Source: Verrucomicrobium spinosum DSM 4136 = JCM 18804 (GTDB taxonomy: Bacteria > Verrucomicrobiota > Verrucomicrobiia > Verrucomicrobiales > Verrucomicrobiaceae). Taken from it: 64,000 nucleotides of DNA. Under the pieces are notes generated by a model. The model had not been told where the DNA came from, ran no database searches, and saw only the letters and a list, made by a program, of their open reading frames with translations. This document shows, one piece after another, positions 27,408-38,212 of this stretch. A program made the position numbers and the translations under genes. The stretch is taken from the NCBI RefSeq assembly GCF_000172155.1, contig NZ_ABIZ01000001.1, forward strand, positions 4,373,105-4,437,104, in the 5' to 3' direction. Numbering within the stretch: position 1 is the stretch's first letter; every line of letters begins with the position of its first letter.

Positions 27408-27617
27408 CAGCGTAGCGCAGATTGGCAATCTGCTGTGCCGCCGATTGGCAATCGGCATCAGTCGCGGAATCGGAGCGATTGTCTCACACAAAGGCACGAA
27501 GGTGTGAGGATTTCAAAAGAGGCGGGGGTTCCCAGCCCCGCTCACGCATCCAGCGTCCCTTGATCCCCTTCCCGCTCCGGCCACCCTACAGACCGCGGGG
27601 CCGGAGACCCCGCCTCC
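27408..27617. repeat. Solo copy of a dispersed palindromic repeat element
   Basis: About 210 bases in two parts. The leader (27408-27518) carries two small hairpins, CAGATTGGCAATCTG at 27418-27432 and CCGATTGGCAATCGG at 27441-27455. The body (27519-27617) begins GAGGCGGGGGTTCCCAGCCCCG and ends CGGGGCCGGAGACCCCGCC TCC, an imperfect inverted repeat of about 22 bp around 55 bases. The same leader and body occur at 58740-58957, where the body is then repeated in tandem. No coding capacity is supported. Confidence 0.9.
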
Positions 27618-27637
27618 TTTATTCACGGGCAAGCCTC

Positions 27638-27677
27638 AAAAAAGGCTGCTTTGGTCCTCAGACCGAAGCAGCCTTTT
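27638..27677. terminator. Bidirectional terminator between repeat and aminotransferase
   Basis: A 13-bp stem (GGCTGCTTTGGTC/GACCGAAGCAGCC, one G-T pair) with a 4-base loop is flanked by six A and four T. It lies 24 bases past the stop of the minus-strand aminotransferase and is probably its terminator. Confidence 0.88.
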
Positions 27678-27700
27678 CATCGAACCGAAACTGTTTTTAG

Positions 27701-28780
27701 TTACAGAGAACCGAGAGTGTCGTCCAACGCAGCGATCAGCTCGCCGATGGATTCATCGGTCTCGTCACCCATGTTGGAGATGCGGAATGTCGTCCCTTTG
27801 ATTTTGCCATAGCCGCCATCAATAATGAACTTGTGCTTCTTCTTGAGGTTGCTCACGAACGCAGAGACATCGATTTCCTTGTTGTTCTTCACACAGGTCA
27901 GCCCCTTGGTTCGATAGCCCTCTGCGGCGAAGTGCTCAAAACCGTGCTTGGCGACCCAATCATGCACCTGGCCGTTGAGGCGGGCGTGGCGGGCGTACCG
28001 GTTCTCCAACCCTTCGGCGAAGAACTTGTTGAGCTGGTGACGCAGGCCGTAGATAAGCGAGATGCACGGCGTACTGGGCGTCATGCTTTTCTCACCGTTG
28101 GCCTTGAACTCTAGGAAGTCGAAGTAGTAGCCGCGATCAGCGATCGTGGCGGCACGCTCATAGGCCGCTTCACTGGCTGTGAAGAGTCCCAGGCCGGGCG
28201 GCATGGCGAAAGCCTTCTGACTGCCCGTGAGCAGCACATCGATGCCCAACTCGTCGAAGTTCATCGGCACTGTCGTGAAGGACGAAACCGTATCCACAAT
28301 GAAAAGAACATCCGGGAACTTCGCCTTGAGCTTGGCGATCTCTTCCACCGGGCTGAGGACTCCCGTGGAGGTCTCGCTATGCACCAGGGTCACAGCATCA
28401 AACTCGCCGGTGGCGAGCCTTTCCTCCACCTGAGAAGCAAGAATGGCCTGGCCCCAAGGCACTTTGAGTGCCTCTGCCTGCTTTCCGCAACGGAGGGAAA
28501 CGTCGTGCCACTTGTCGGAGAACGCGCCGCAGCAGCAGTTCAGCACCTTCTTCTTCACCAGGTTCCGCACCGCGCCTTCCATGACGCCGAAAGCGGAGGA
28601 GGTGCTCAGAAACACCAGTTGCTTGGTTCCGAAAAGGACCTGCAGCTTCTCATGAATCTCAGCGTACAGATTTTGGAAGTCCTTGCTGCGATGACCAATC
28701 ATCGGAGCGGACATGGCCGCGTAGGTGTCAGGAGAGACTTCTACGGGTCCGGGAATGAAGAGTTTGACGTGGTCTCGCAT
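27701..28780 (-). CDS. Class V aminotransferase (alanine-glyoxylate/serine-pyruvate type)
   Basis: This 359-residue PLP enzyme has the small-subunit class V fold. Seen are LFIPGPVEVSPDTY and IGHRSKDFQNLY at the N-terminus, VTLVHSETSTGVLSP, the PLP-phosphate region FIVDTVSSF, and the Schiff-base lysine in LLTGSQKAFAMPPGL. The C-terminal domain includes FRISNMGDETDESI. Relatives transaminate alanine or serine with glyoxylate or pyruvate, and some act as phosphoserine aminotransferases. The sequence does not settle which. No serine-pathway neighbour is present to help. Confidence 0.88.
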   Translation of the reverse strand: MRDHVKLFIPGPVEVSPDTYAAMSAPMIGHRSKDFQNLYAEIHEKLQVLFGTKQLVFLSTSSAFGVMEGAVRNLVKKKVLNCCCGAFSDKWHDVSLRCGKQAEALKVPWGQAILASQVEERLATGEFDAVTLVHSETSTGVLSPVEEIAKLKAKFPDVLFIVDTVSSFTTVPMNFDELGIDVLLTGSQKAFAMPPGLGLFTASEAAYERAATIADRGYYFDFLEFKANGEKSMTPSTPCISLIYGLRHQLNKFFAEGLENRYARHARLNGQVHDWVAKHGFEHFAAEGYRTKGLTCVKNNKEIDVSAFVSNLKKKHKFIIDGGYGKIKGTTFRISNMGDETDESIGELIAALDDTLGSL

Positions 28781-29249
28781 AGTTGAGGGAGGCCGAACAT
28801 AGGGAGAATTGGGCCGTTGGCCAGAGCTATTTGGATTGGGAATCGTTCATTTCTGACCTCCGGTTGCGGGGCAGCGGGGGCAGGACCCGGGGTGCAGATG
28901 GCCGATTAATGGCTGGTTTTCAGTGTTTTATGCACATTGCCCGGTCTTCCAGGTGCATGGGATTTCGGAGGTTCACTCACCTTCAACCTACCAGATCACT
29001 TCCAGCACCTGAACGCGCAGCGCTTTTGGGGCTGCGGCGAGAATCGCCGCTTTGGCACCCCTCGTGACAAGCTTCAACCCTTCGCCCCCCAGCAGCGCCC
29101 ACCGCGCCCTACCTGGTTGCCTACAAGCGGTTCGATCCCGACGACAAAGCCATGCTCGTTGCTCTGGTCAATCACCACCCCGTCGTGCTTCACGGCGGCA
29201 CGGTGGAATTCTGTGAGCTGCCCTAGTCGTAGGCAGCGTCACTCCCCGC
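28781..29249. other. Intergenic region with possible gene remnant
   Basis: About 470 bases between the aminotransferase and the TPR gene. Most of it shows no coding signal. The last part (29068-29226) holds an open frame that lacks a good start; see the separate entry. No terminator or promoter was recognised. Confidence 0.4.
29101..29226 (+). pseudogene. Possible C-terminal remnant of a protein gene
   Basis: A plus-strand frame ending at 29226 reads YLVAYKRFDPDDKAMLVALV and continues NHHPVVLHGGTVEFCELP before the stop. It looks protein-like: charged and hydrophobic residues alternate plausibly. It has no ATG before codon 18, and an in-frame stop lies at 29065. It may be the end of a decayed gene. 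I recognise no family. Confidence 0.3.
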
Positions 29250-31850
29250 CTATTTGTCCCAGATAAAATGCTCCAGGCGGATACGCGTGCCTTCCAGCTT
29301 GGCAGATTCTGACCGGTCTCCTCCGGCGGAGGCCAGTCGATCAGCAAGTCGGGCGGCAGCTTCCCATTCGTGGCGGCCTTTGAGCACCTCCATTGCAGCA
29401 AAGCCAGCACGATAGAGCCACACATACTCCTGCGGGGTCAGCGCCCGGGAAATGGTGGGATTCAAGCAGGACTCCACCACATCATTACATGCTTCCAGAG
29501 CCTCTGCGGAACGGCCCGCCAGGAGCTGGCACTGGGCAAGCAGGTAGCCAGCCTGGCCGCGCCACGCCCGGGTGGCCGTGGTATCCTGCGTGATATAGGT
29601 GAACACCTCCTTGGCCTCATCCAGATGCTTGGGGTCCTTTTTGGCGAGAAGCATGCCCAGCTCCCCTTTTTCGATTAAAAGGGCAAAGAGTTCGTCGCCC
29701 GCGGGTGCGGGCTTGCTGGTAAGCAGGCTGTTGACCACCAGAAGCGCATCCACCTCATTGCCCTGCCTTCTTTTCGCCAGAGCCTGCTGGCGCTGTGCCT
29801 CGCGGCCCAGCGAGCCATTGCGGTTCACCACTTCTTCCCACAGTGAGATCGCTTTTTCCATGCCCGCCGGGGTGAGCATGGCCAACGCCGCTTTGCCTGC
29901 ATAGAACTGTGCGACCTCCGCGTAGGGAGATTCGGTCTGCTCTTCCACCAATTCCTCGAACTGAGTCCCGGCATTGGTGAAGTCATCCATGCGGTAGTAG
30001 GCCTGGGCCACCTTCATCCTCACTTGATCCCGGCGCTGAGACGTGCGCCATGTCTCGAGATACTGTATTCCCACCTTAGTCAGAGCAGGGAAGTCCTCCG
30101 CAGCCTCGTACAGCCACACGCGAGTGTAGTCAATCTTCTCCTTCCATCCGTCAGCCAGCCCAGGAATTTCCTTTGCAACATCCAGAGCGAGCGATGCGGC
30201 CTTGGCCCGCACCGGGATGTCCAGCAGGCAAAGTTCTGCCAGGGCCAAATGAGCCTCCACAGCCCGAGGATGGGTGGGATGCTCCCGCAAAAAGTCCTGC
30301 AATGCGGCCTCCGCCGTCGGGTCATGTTTGGCAGCCAGATGAAGCGCTTTTTCCAGCAGCAACTGGGAGGCCGCATCGCGTCCCGCTGCATCCATCTCAT
30401 CCTTCACCGGATGCCCGGAGGCTGGCCCCTCAGGATTCGATGCTGCATCCTCGTCCTCCTCCCGAATCTGGGGGGCGGCCAGCTGCTGCAGACACTTCTG
30501 GTAGCGTACCTTGTCCCCCCCTAGAAACGCCGCAGCCGCGGCATTATACATGGCCCGCTGACCCTGCACGGAATCCACCGCAGCTGTCCCGGATTTCTCG
30601 AACAACACTGAGGCTTCACGGTACTCCTTGCGCGCAAAGCGGATCATCGCGGTGAGATAGTCCACCGTGTCCTCCCCACCCGTGCCGAACCTGCTGCGCC
30701 AGACGTTGGCCAGCTCCAGCACGCGGCGGTCAGCCCCCATGGTGCCGTAGAGGCTCATGAGATTCCGCAGGGCTTCTGCCTCACGCACGTGCCCTGGATG
30801 GAGGGACAAAAATGTTTCCAAGAACCCGACCGCGTGCGCTGGCTGGTTGTGATCCGCCAGCCATTGGCCAAGATAGTACAACGCCAGGGCATGCCGCCCA
30901 CGAGGCTGGGGAATGGCAGCCCAGGCAATGAGCCGGTCTCGCGCATCCGTCTCCTCCGGGGCCGTCACATCCAGAAGCAAGGCGAACGCCTGCTCAAAGT
31001 ACCGGCTTTCCGGGGCGTGTTCGAGGAAACGTACCAGCTCCCGCTCTGCCGTGCGCTGGCGTCCTTGCAGTGCATAGGCCTCTGCCAGCCGCACCGTGGC
31101 CGCGTCCTGCAGGTCCTTGTCCAGAGTGGTGAGGGGCAGGATGCGACGCAGCAGGATCTCCCCCTGCTTGCCGTCGCCGGTCTTCAACCAGGCACACGCC
31201 TTGAGGAACTCCGTTTCGACATCCTTCCTCTCCTGGCCGAAACGGCGAAGGACATTCGGTGCGCGGGAGGCTATGATTTCCGACTCATTCCAATACAGCC
31301 CGGCGATCCGCGCGATCCCGGCATTGGGGCTCTCCATCAATTCCTTGAACTCCTTGCGCCCGGGGATCTCCCTACCCTGCGCCACCAGCACCTGCCCAAG
31401 GGCGAGCCGGGCTTCCGCCTCGTAACGGGTGCCGTCTTTCAGGCAGGTCCGAAGCGCCTCCTCGGCCTCACGAAACTTGTGATCCAGGATGAGGCACTGC
31501 GCCTTCCAGAAGTTGGCCTCCGGCACCTTAAAGAGAGAAAGCGCCAGGAGCGCCTTGGTGGAATTCCGGGCCCGCACCAGCGCATCCACCATGCGCTCGC
31601 CTACCTGTGCCTCCTCCTTTTTGCTCAACGACCTGTCCTTCAGCAGGCGTTCATACTTGAGCGCGGCCACGTCATGCAGCCCCTCGCTGGACGCCCTCAG
31701 AGCGGCTTGGTATTCCTCACGCGCTGCCAGATCCACCTTGGCCACAGGAGATGGCGGGGGCGGGGCCGCATTTCCCCACGTCATCCCGCCAGCCCACAGC
31801 ACTGCCGTGCAGGCATAGGGCAGGATGCGGTGCGCGAAGGTTGGGGGCAT
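29250..31850 (-). CDS. Secreted 866-residue tetratricopeptide-repeat protein
   Basis: This protein has a signal peptide (about residues 1-29, ending GNAAP), then helical repeats throughout. TPR-like units are seen in AALKYERLLKDRSLSKKEEA, KFREAEEALRTCL, YEAEARLALGQVLVAQG, EAYALQGRQRTAERELVRFL and AQYKAG-like repeats near residue 640 (VAQFYAGKAALAML). An acidic linker lies near residues 465-485. It is the last gene of the ExbB/ExbD/TonB-like operon, 38 bases after the TonB-like gene. Context suggests a periplasmic scaffold, perhaps with a role like YbgF/CpoB in Tol systems, but much larger. That role is inference. Confidence 0.8.
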   Translation of the reverse strand: MPPTFAHRILPYACTAVLWAGGMTWGNAAPPPPSPVAKVDLAAREEYQAALRASSEGLHDVAALKYERLLKDRSLSKKEEAQVGERMVDALVRARNSTKALLALSLFKVPEANFWKAQCLILDHKFREAEEALRTCLKDGTRYEAEARLALGQVLVAQGREIPGRKEFKELMESPNAGIARIAGLYWNESEIIASRAPNVLRRFGQERKDVETEFLKACAWLKTGDGKQGEILLRRILPLTTLDKDLQDAATVRLAEAYALQGRQRTAERELVRFLEHAPESRYFEQAFALLLDVTAPEETDARDRLIAWAAIPQPRGRHALALYYLGQWLADHNQPAHAVGFLETFLSLHPGHVREAEALRNLMSLYGTMGADRRVLELANVWRSRFGTGGEDTVDYLTAMIRFARKEYREASVLFEKSGTAAVDSVQGQRAMYNAAAAAFLGGDKVRYQKCLQQLAAPQIREEDEDAASNPEGPASGHPVKDEMDAAGRDAASQLLLEKALHLAAKHDPTAEAALQDFLREHPTHPRAVEAHLALAELCLLDIPVRAKAASLALDVAKEIPGLADGWKEKIDYTRVWLYEAAEDFPALTKVGIQYLETWRTSQRRDQVRMKVAQAYYRMDDFTNAGTQFEELVEEQTESPYAEVAQFYAGKAALAMLTPAGMEKAISLWEEVVNRNGSLGREAQRQQALAKRRQGNEVDALLVVNSLLTSKPAPAGDELFALLIEKGELGMLLAKKDPKHLDEAKEVFTYITQDTTATRAWRGQAGYLLAQCQLLAGRSAEALEACNDVVESCLNPTISRALTPQEYVWLYRAGFAAMEVLKGRHEWEAAARLADRLASAGGDRSESAKLEGTRIRLEHFIWDK

Positions 31851-31888
31851 CCAACCAACTTACCCAGCCCGGCGGGAACTTCAACGCA

Positions 31889-32503
31889 TCACTCCAGTCG
31901 AAACGTCACATTCAGCTCATACTCAGCACCGCCGTAGTCCTGAGGCAGGGGCAGAACCTGCCCCACCCTGCTCGCCGCCACCACGATCGAGGAATCCAGG
32001 GCGTCGCTTCCCGAGGGGCGTACAAAATAGCGTCTCTCGACATGGCCATCGCGGCCCAGCACGACACTAAGCACCGCCTCCCGTTGGGAGGCTGGCAGAC
32101 GCGTCACCGGCGGCACCCACTCCTCCATCAGCACTGTTCGCATCCGGTGATCCACGGCCTTCAGCACCTCCTTAAGCTCGGCCACCAAGGACTTCCTTCC
32201 CTGTTCACCCAACGTGGCACCCGGCAGTTGCAGCATGCTGAGAATGCGCTCGTGTTCCGACAAAACCACGGGAGACACCCGGCGGACAACGACCTGTTTC
32301 CGCTCGCGCCCCAGGCCAGCGGACAACGGCAGCATGGAGGAGGCAAAGTCCCCCGGGGAGAACCACACACCCGCACTCGTCTGGGGCACGGCCTCCCGGC
32401 TGTCCACCATCTGGTAGCCCACCCATGCCAGGGCCATCGCGAGATTCGCAGTCAGCACGCCGATGAGCAGTTGCACTCCAGGACTGAGAGCGGAACGGCT
32501 CAT
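31889..32503 (-). CDS. TonB/TolA-like energy transducer
   Basis: This 204-residue protein has one N-terminal membrane helix (LLIGVLTANLAMALAWVGY, about 11-29). A periplasmic region of about 100 residues without the usual Pro/Lys spacer follows. The C-terminal 75 residues match the TonB_C_2/TolA-like pattern: AVLSVVLGRDGHVERRYFVR, SGSDALDSSIVVAASRV, PLPQDYGGAEYELNVTFRL. Its start overlaps the ExbD-like stop by 4 bases. The spacer is probably too short to span the whole periplasm, unlike TonB. Function is inferred from domain and neighbours. Confidence 0.72.
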   Translation of the reverse strand: MSRSALSPGVQLLIGVLTANLAMALAWVGYQMVDSREAVPQTSAGVWFSPGDFASSMLPLSAGLGRERKQVVVRRVSPVVLSEHERILSMLQLPGATLGEQGRKSLVAELKEVLKAVDHRMRTVLMEEWVPPVTRLPASQREAVLSVVLGRDGHVERRYFVRPSGSDALDSSIVVAASRVGQVLPLPQDYGGAEYELNVTFRLE

Positions 32504-32892
32504 GGCTCTGTCCTCACGTCCACTGAGGTCTGCGGCACCGCACTGGCCTTCAGCACGTTCATCACGTTCAAAAGCACCTCCAGATCCAGATCGTGTGGGA
32601 CCCTTACGCGCACGGCAGGCATCCCTCCCTGACCGGCAAGTTGTGTCAGCTGATCTCGCAACTCATCCACCGGAAAGGTGATGTCCTTCAGCATGGCGTA
32701 ACCATCCGCCTCAAGGGTCAGGTCAACCACTGCGGCAGGTGCTGGCAATGGAGCCTTCTGACCGCGTTCCCCACCTGGTACCGCGAGAGTCACGATCCAG
32801 GCCATCAACGCAAACAGCGAAACCGCCCACGCCAGGGGACGACACGTCACGGGACGGAGTCGGAGGTGACAGGGAGTTCGTGGTTCCAACAT
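32500..32892 (-). CDS. ExbD/TolR-like protein lacking the membrane aspartate
   Basis: This 130-residue protein has one membrane helix (about residues 18-38, LAWAVSLFALMAWIVTLAV) and an ExbD-type periplasmic domain: VDLTLEADGYAMLKDITFPV, ELRDQLTQLA, VRVRVPHDLDLEVLLNVMNV. In ExbD and TolR the helix contains an essential Asp (P-F-x-D) that carries protons; none is present in this helix. The segment before the helix is Arg-rich rather than the usual N-V-T-P. It lies between an ExbB-like gene (38 bases upstream) and the TonB-like gene (overlapping by 4 bases), which supports the family call. Confidence 0.75.
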   Translation of the reverse strand: MLEPRTPCHLRLRPVTCRPLAWAVSLFALMAWIVTLAVPGGERGQKAPLPAPAAVVDLTLEADGYAMLKDITFPVDELRDQLTQLAGQGGMPAVRVRVPHDLDLEVLLNVMNVLKASAVPQTSVDVRTEP

Positions 32893-32930
32893 GGCGGCAG
32901 TCCTGGCGTTTCAAGGCATCTTAGGGAGAG

Positions 32931-33773
32931 CTAGGGAGCCGCCGACATCAAGGGAACGGCACGGGAGGTGTCTGAGGGGGGCAACGCAAAAGTGGGCCCC
33001 TCTATGGGCAACATGGAGCCCAGACTCGGCAACGATTCCAACGGTTTGCGATGATCCACAAACGCCCGGTCAAACTGGGTAGCCAGCTCGACGGCAAAGT
33101 CACCCACCTCACCTGAGATGTCCCGCACTCTTTGCACCATGGCATTATGCCACAACATCAGCGGAATAAAGACAACCACCGCCAGGGCCATGGGCGTGAC
33201 AGCAGACACGATCAACTGCGGGCCGGTCACTCCGCCAGAGACATCCACCACCACACTCAACAGTGCGGCCAACAGCCCTAGAAAAGGCAGGATGTCCACC
33301 GAACCATCTCCCAGGCCATCCCCCAGTTCCCGTGAGGTGAAATCCGCCGTACGTTCCTGAACCTTCCGCACAGAATCCATCTGGCTGGGCGAGATGCGCC
33401 CCGCCGCCCGCAGGCGGATGGAGAAGTTCTTGTCCACAGAATCCGAGCCCATCAAATGAAACGCCATCTCCCGTGCAGAGGTCAGGTACACAGCATGTCT
33501 GGGGGCTCCCTCAAAGGTCAGACCAACTTGGAACACCTCCAGACTGTGAGAGGCATCCTGATGCGCTTTCAGAAAAGCATCATCCGCTTTCCGGCATCTG
33601 CGCAACTGTGAAGCGGTGACCAGCATCCGGATCCAGCAGACGAAGGCCCACAAGATGATCACGCCGCAGGCGGTCAGCGCGGGCAGATTCATGGCCTTTA
33701 GATGCGTCTCAAGCCCTGCGGTTGCAGTCACGGAAGACGCCTGGGCAGCAGCGAACGCAGCAAAGATGGGCAT
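32931..33773 (-). CDS. ExbB/TolQ/MotA-like membrane protein with altered channel helices
   Basis: This protein of about 280 residues has an ExbB/TolQ layout. Membrane segments lie at about residues 28-50, then after a cytoplasmic domain at about 175-195 and 202-225. The segment SRELGDGLGDGSVDILPFLG matches the approach to the TolQ channel helices. The usual G-L-x-G-T-V is replaced by GLLAALLSVV, and the later E-A-L-x-A-T helix by SAVTPMALAVVVFIP, so the conserved Thr and Glu are not seen. The start at 33773 gives the best N-terminus; longer frames would run into the divergent protease gene. Confidence 0.75.
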   Translation of the reverse strand: MPIFAAFAAAQASSVTATAGLETHLKAMNLPALTACGVIILWAFVCWIRMLVTASQLRRCRKADDAFLKAHQDASHSLEVFQVGLTFEGAPRHAVYLTSAREMAFHLMGSDSVDKNFSIRLRAAGRISPSQMDSVRKVQERTADFTSRELGDGLGDGSVDILPFLGLLAALLSVVVDVSGGVTGPQLIVSAVTPMALAVVVFIPLMLWHNAMVQRVRDISGEVGDFAVELATQFDRAFVDHRKPLESLPSLGSMLPIEGPTFALPPSDTSRAVPLMSAAP

Positions 33774-33960
33774 GACTCCACATGCTACTGGAAAATTTAC
33801 ACCTGTCTTAGGAAAAATGCGGGAGACGTGCTCGAAGCCTCTATGGAGTCCAAGAATCCATCGACTCAAAGTTTGCCATAAAACCAGCGCCTCCCAACGA
33901 TCCGTCGCGTATGGTGAATAAGCACGCCCTCTTCTTTGCTGTTCCCCATCTACGGAAATT

Positions 33961-36494
<2,534 letters not shown>

Positions 36495-36520
36495 TCAACC
36501 CTCCCCTTCGACGCCTCACC

Positions 36521-36850
36521 ATGTCTCGCGAGGAACCTGAATTCGACGGCCCGGAAACGGACCGGCCGAATTTCCTCGCAAGGCTGGTGAGGCTGAATCG
36601 CTACCTGCTCGCTCTGCTGGTCATTCCCGTTGCGGTGTTGTACTTTCGCCCTCCGCTGAAGGAGCAGAAAGCTGCTCGCGCCAAGCTGGCGGAGGTTACC
36701 ACGCGACGTGATGCCCTCAAAGCCGATGCCGAGCGCCTCCAGCGCAAGCTGGAACTGATCAAGACTGATCCTGAGTATCTTGAAAGCATGGCGAGAGACC
36801 GTCTGAACCTGCAGAAGGACGGTGAAATCATCCTACGGTTCGAGGACTAG
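36521..36850 (+). CDS. ftsB: FtsB/DivIC-like septum formation protein
   Basis: This 109-residue bitopic protein has a membrane helix (YLLALLVIPVAVLYF, about 27-41) and a coiled coil after it (KAARAKLAEVTTRRDALKAD). It ends with the FtsB/DivIC hallmark DPEYLESMARDRLNLQKDGE. FtsB bridges FtsL and FtsQ in the divisome. It follows eno by 26 bases, the same eno-ftsB order found in many bacteria. The symbol follows that order and family. Confidence 0.85.
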   Translation: MSREEPEFDGPETDRPNFLARLVRLNRYLLALLVIPVAVLYFRPPLKEQKAARAKLAEVTTRRDALKADAERLQRKLELIKTDPEYLESMARDRLNLQKDGEIILRFED

Positions 36851-36911
36851 CCTCACCGCACCGCCGCAGTCCGCCCCGCCCTCCCTACTCTCATTGTCAT
36901 TTCGTCAAGGC

Positions 36912-38069
36912 ATGCCCCTCCGCATTTTTGACCGCTACATCTGGCGTCAGGTTTCCTCCTCAACCCTTACGGGTGTCCTCGTCCTTACCGGGGTGATGGT
37001 GCTGGGAAACGTGTTCAAGGAAATGGAGCGCCTACTGGGCGACACCGCCTCCCTCCCGCTGATGGCGGTGGCGCAGTTCATCACCTACGTCATCCCGTAC
37101 TCCCTCATCTTCACGATCCCATGGGCTTTGCTCACCGCCATCCTGCTCGTGTTTGGGCGCATGAGCGCCGACAACGAGATGACGGCCCTGCGCATGACCG
37201 GGATGTCCATGCCCCGCATCTGCGCGGCCGTGTTTGCCCTTTCCATCTTCATGTCTGGCGTCTGCTACCTCGTGAACGTGGAGCTGGCCCCGCTGGCCAA
37301 GACCAAGATCAAGCGCCTGTTCTACGACTTGGCACTGGATGACCCCGCGGTACTCTTCCAGCCCGGAAAGGTGCTCGACCGCTTCCCCGGCTACCGCATC
37401 TTCACTCAGGAGCGCGAAGGCAACAAACTCAAGAACGTCGAGATCATTCAGACCAACCTGGGTCGTGCTGAGCGCTACATCCGCGCCAAGCGTGCCGAGG
37501 TGGTGGTGACCCCGGGCGTTACCGACTTCCAGCTTCACCTGCGCAACGCCACCGTGGAAACAGGGGGCGGCGAGGCTGATGCCGCTTCAGCCGGGGGCGA
37601 GGTCAACATCATGAACGACCTCCAGTTCCTCTACATGGGGGACACCGCCATCACCTTCCCGCTCAGCAAGCTCAAGGAAAAGACGGAACGCGTCACCAGC
37701 AGCATGAAGGACACCTCCGCCCTTTGGAGCGAGGTCAACACCGGCATCAGCAGCGTGGACGGCCAGCCTCTGAGCGAGAAACTGATCTCCGTCTCCCGCA
37801 CGGAACTGAGCATGCGCTACAGCTTCTCCCTTGCAGCCATCGTCTTCACCCTTGTGGGCATTCCCCTGGGCATCACCGCCCAGCGTCGTGAGACCTCCAT
37901 TGGCTTCGCCTTGAGCCTCATTGTCGCCGTCTCCTACATGGTGTTCGTGATCTTCGTCAACGGCCTCAATGAGCGCCCCAGCGTGTACCCCCACCTCCTC
38001 ATGTGGATACCCAACCTCATCTTCATCGGCGTTGGCTCCCGGATGTTCTACAAGCTGAATCGGCGGTAG
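36912..38069 (+). CDS. LptF/LptG-family permease (YjgP/YjgQ)
   Basis: This protein of about 385 residues belongs to the LPS-export permease family. N-terminal features are RIFDRYIWRQVSSSTLTGVLV and a helix set through about residue 120. A periplasmic beta-jellyroll domain follows at about 130-300, including RFPGYRIFTQEREGNKLKNV. Three helices end the protein (IVFTLVGIPLGITAQRRETS, SYMVFVIFVNGLNERP, LLMWIPNLIFIGVG). LptF and LptG form the inner-membrane core of the Lpt pump; only one member is present here, so F versus G is not assigned. The ATG at 36912 is preferred to an upstream in-frame GTG overlapping ftsB. Confidence 0.87.
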   Translation: MPLRIFDRYIWRQVSSSTLTGVLVLTGVMVLGNVFKEMERLLGDTASLPLMAVAQFITYVIPYSLIFTIPWALLTAILLVFGRMSADNEMTALRMTGMSMPRICAAVFALSIFMSGVCYLVNVELAPLAKTKIKRLFYDLALDDPAVLFQPGKVLDRFPGYRIFTQEREGNKLKNVEIIQTNLGRAERYIRAKRAEVVVTPGVTDFQLHLRNATVETGGGEADAASAGGEVNIMNDLQFLYMGDTAITFPLSKLKEKTERVTSSMKDTSALWSEVNTGISSVDGQPLSEKLISVSRTELSMRYSFSLAAIVFTLVGIPLGITAQRRETSIGFALSLIVAVSYMVFVIFVNGLNERPSVYPHLLMWIPNLIFIGVGSRMFYKLNRR

Positions 38070-38212
38070 GAACAACGCGGCCTGACAACTGAGGACGCGA
38101 TAGGCAGTCAGCACGTCCGCCTCATTTCACGCGCTTCCCTCCGCTCCACCAGCCGGACGGCACGCCCTTTGTATGACGCCCTTGGCGTCAGAGCACTCGC
38201 TGGCGACGACCC

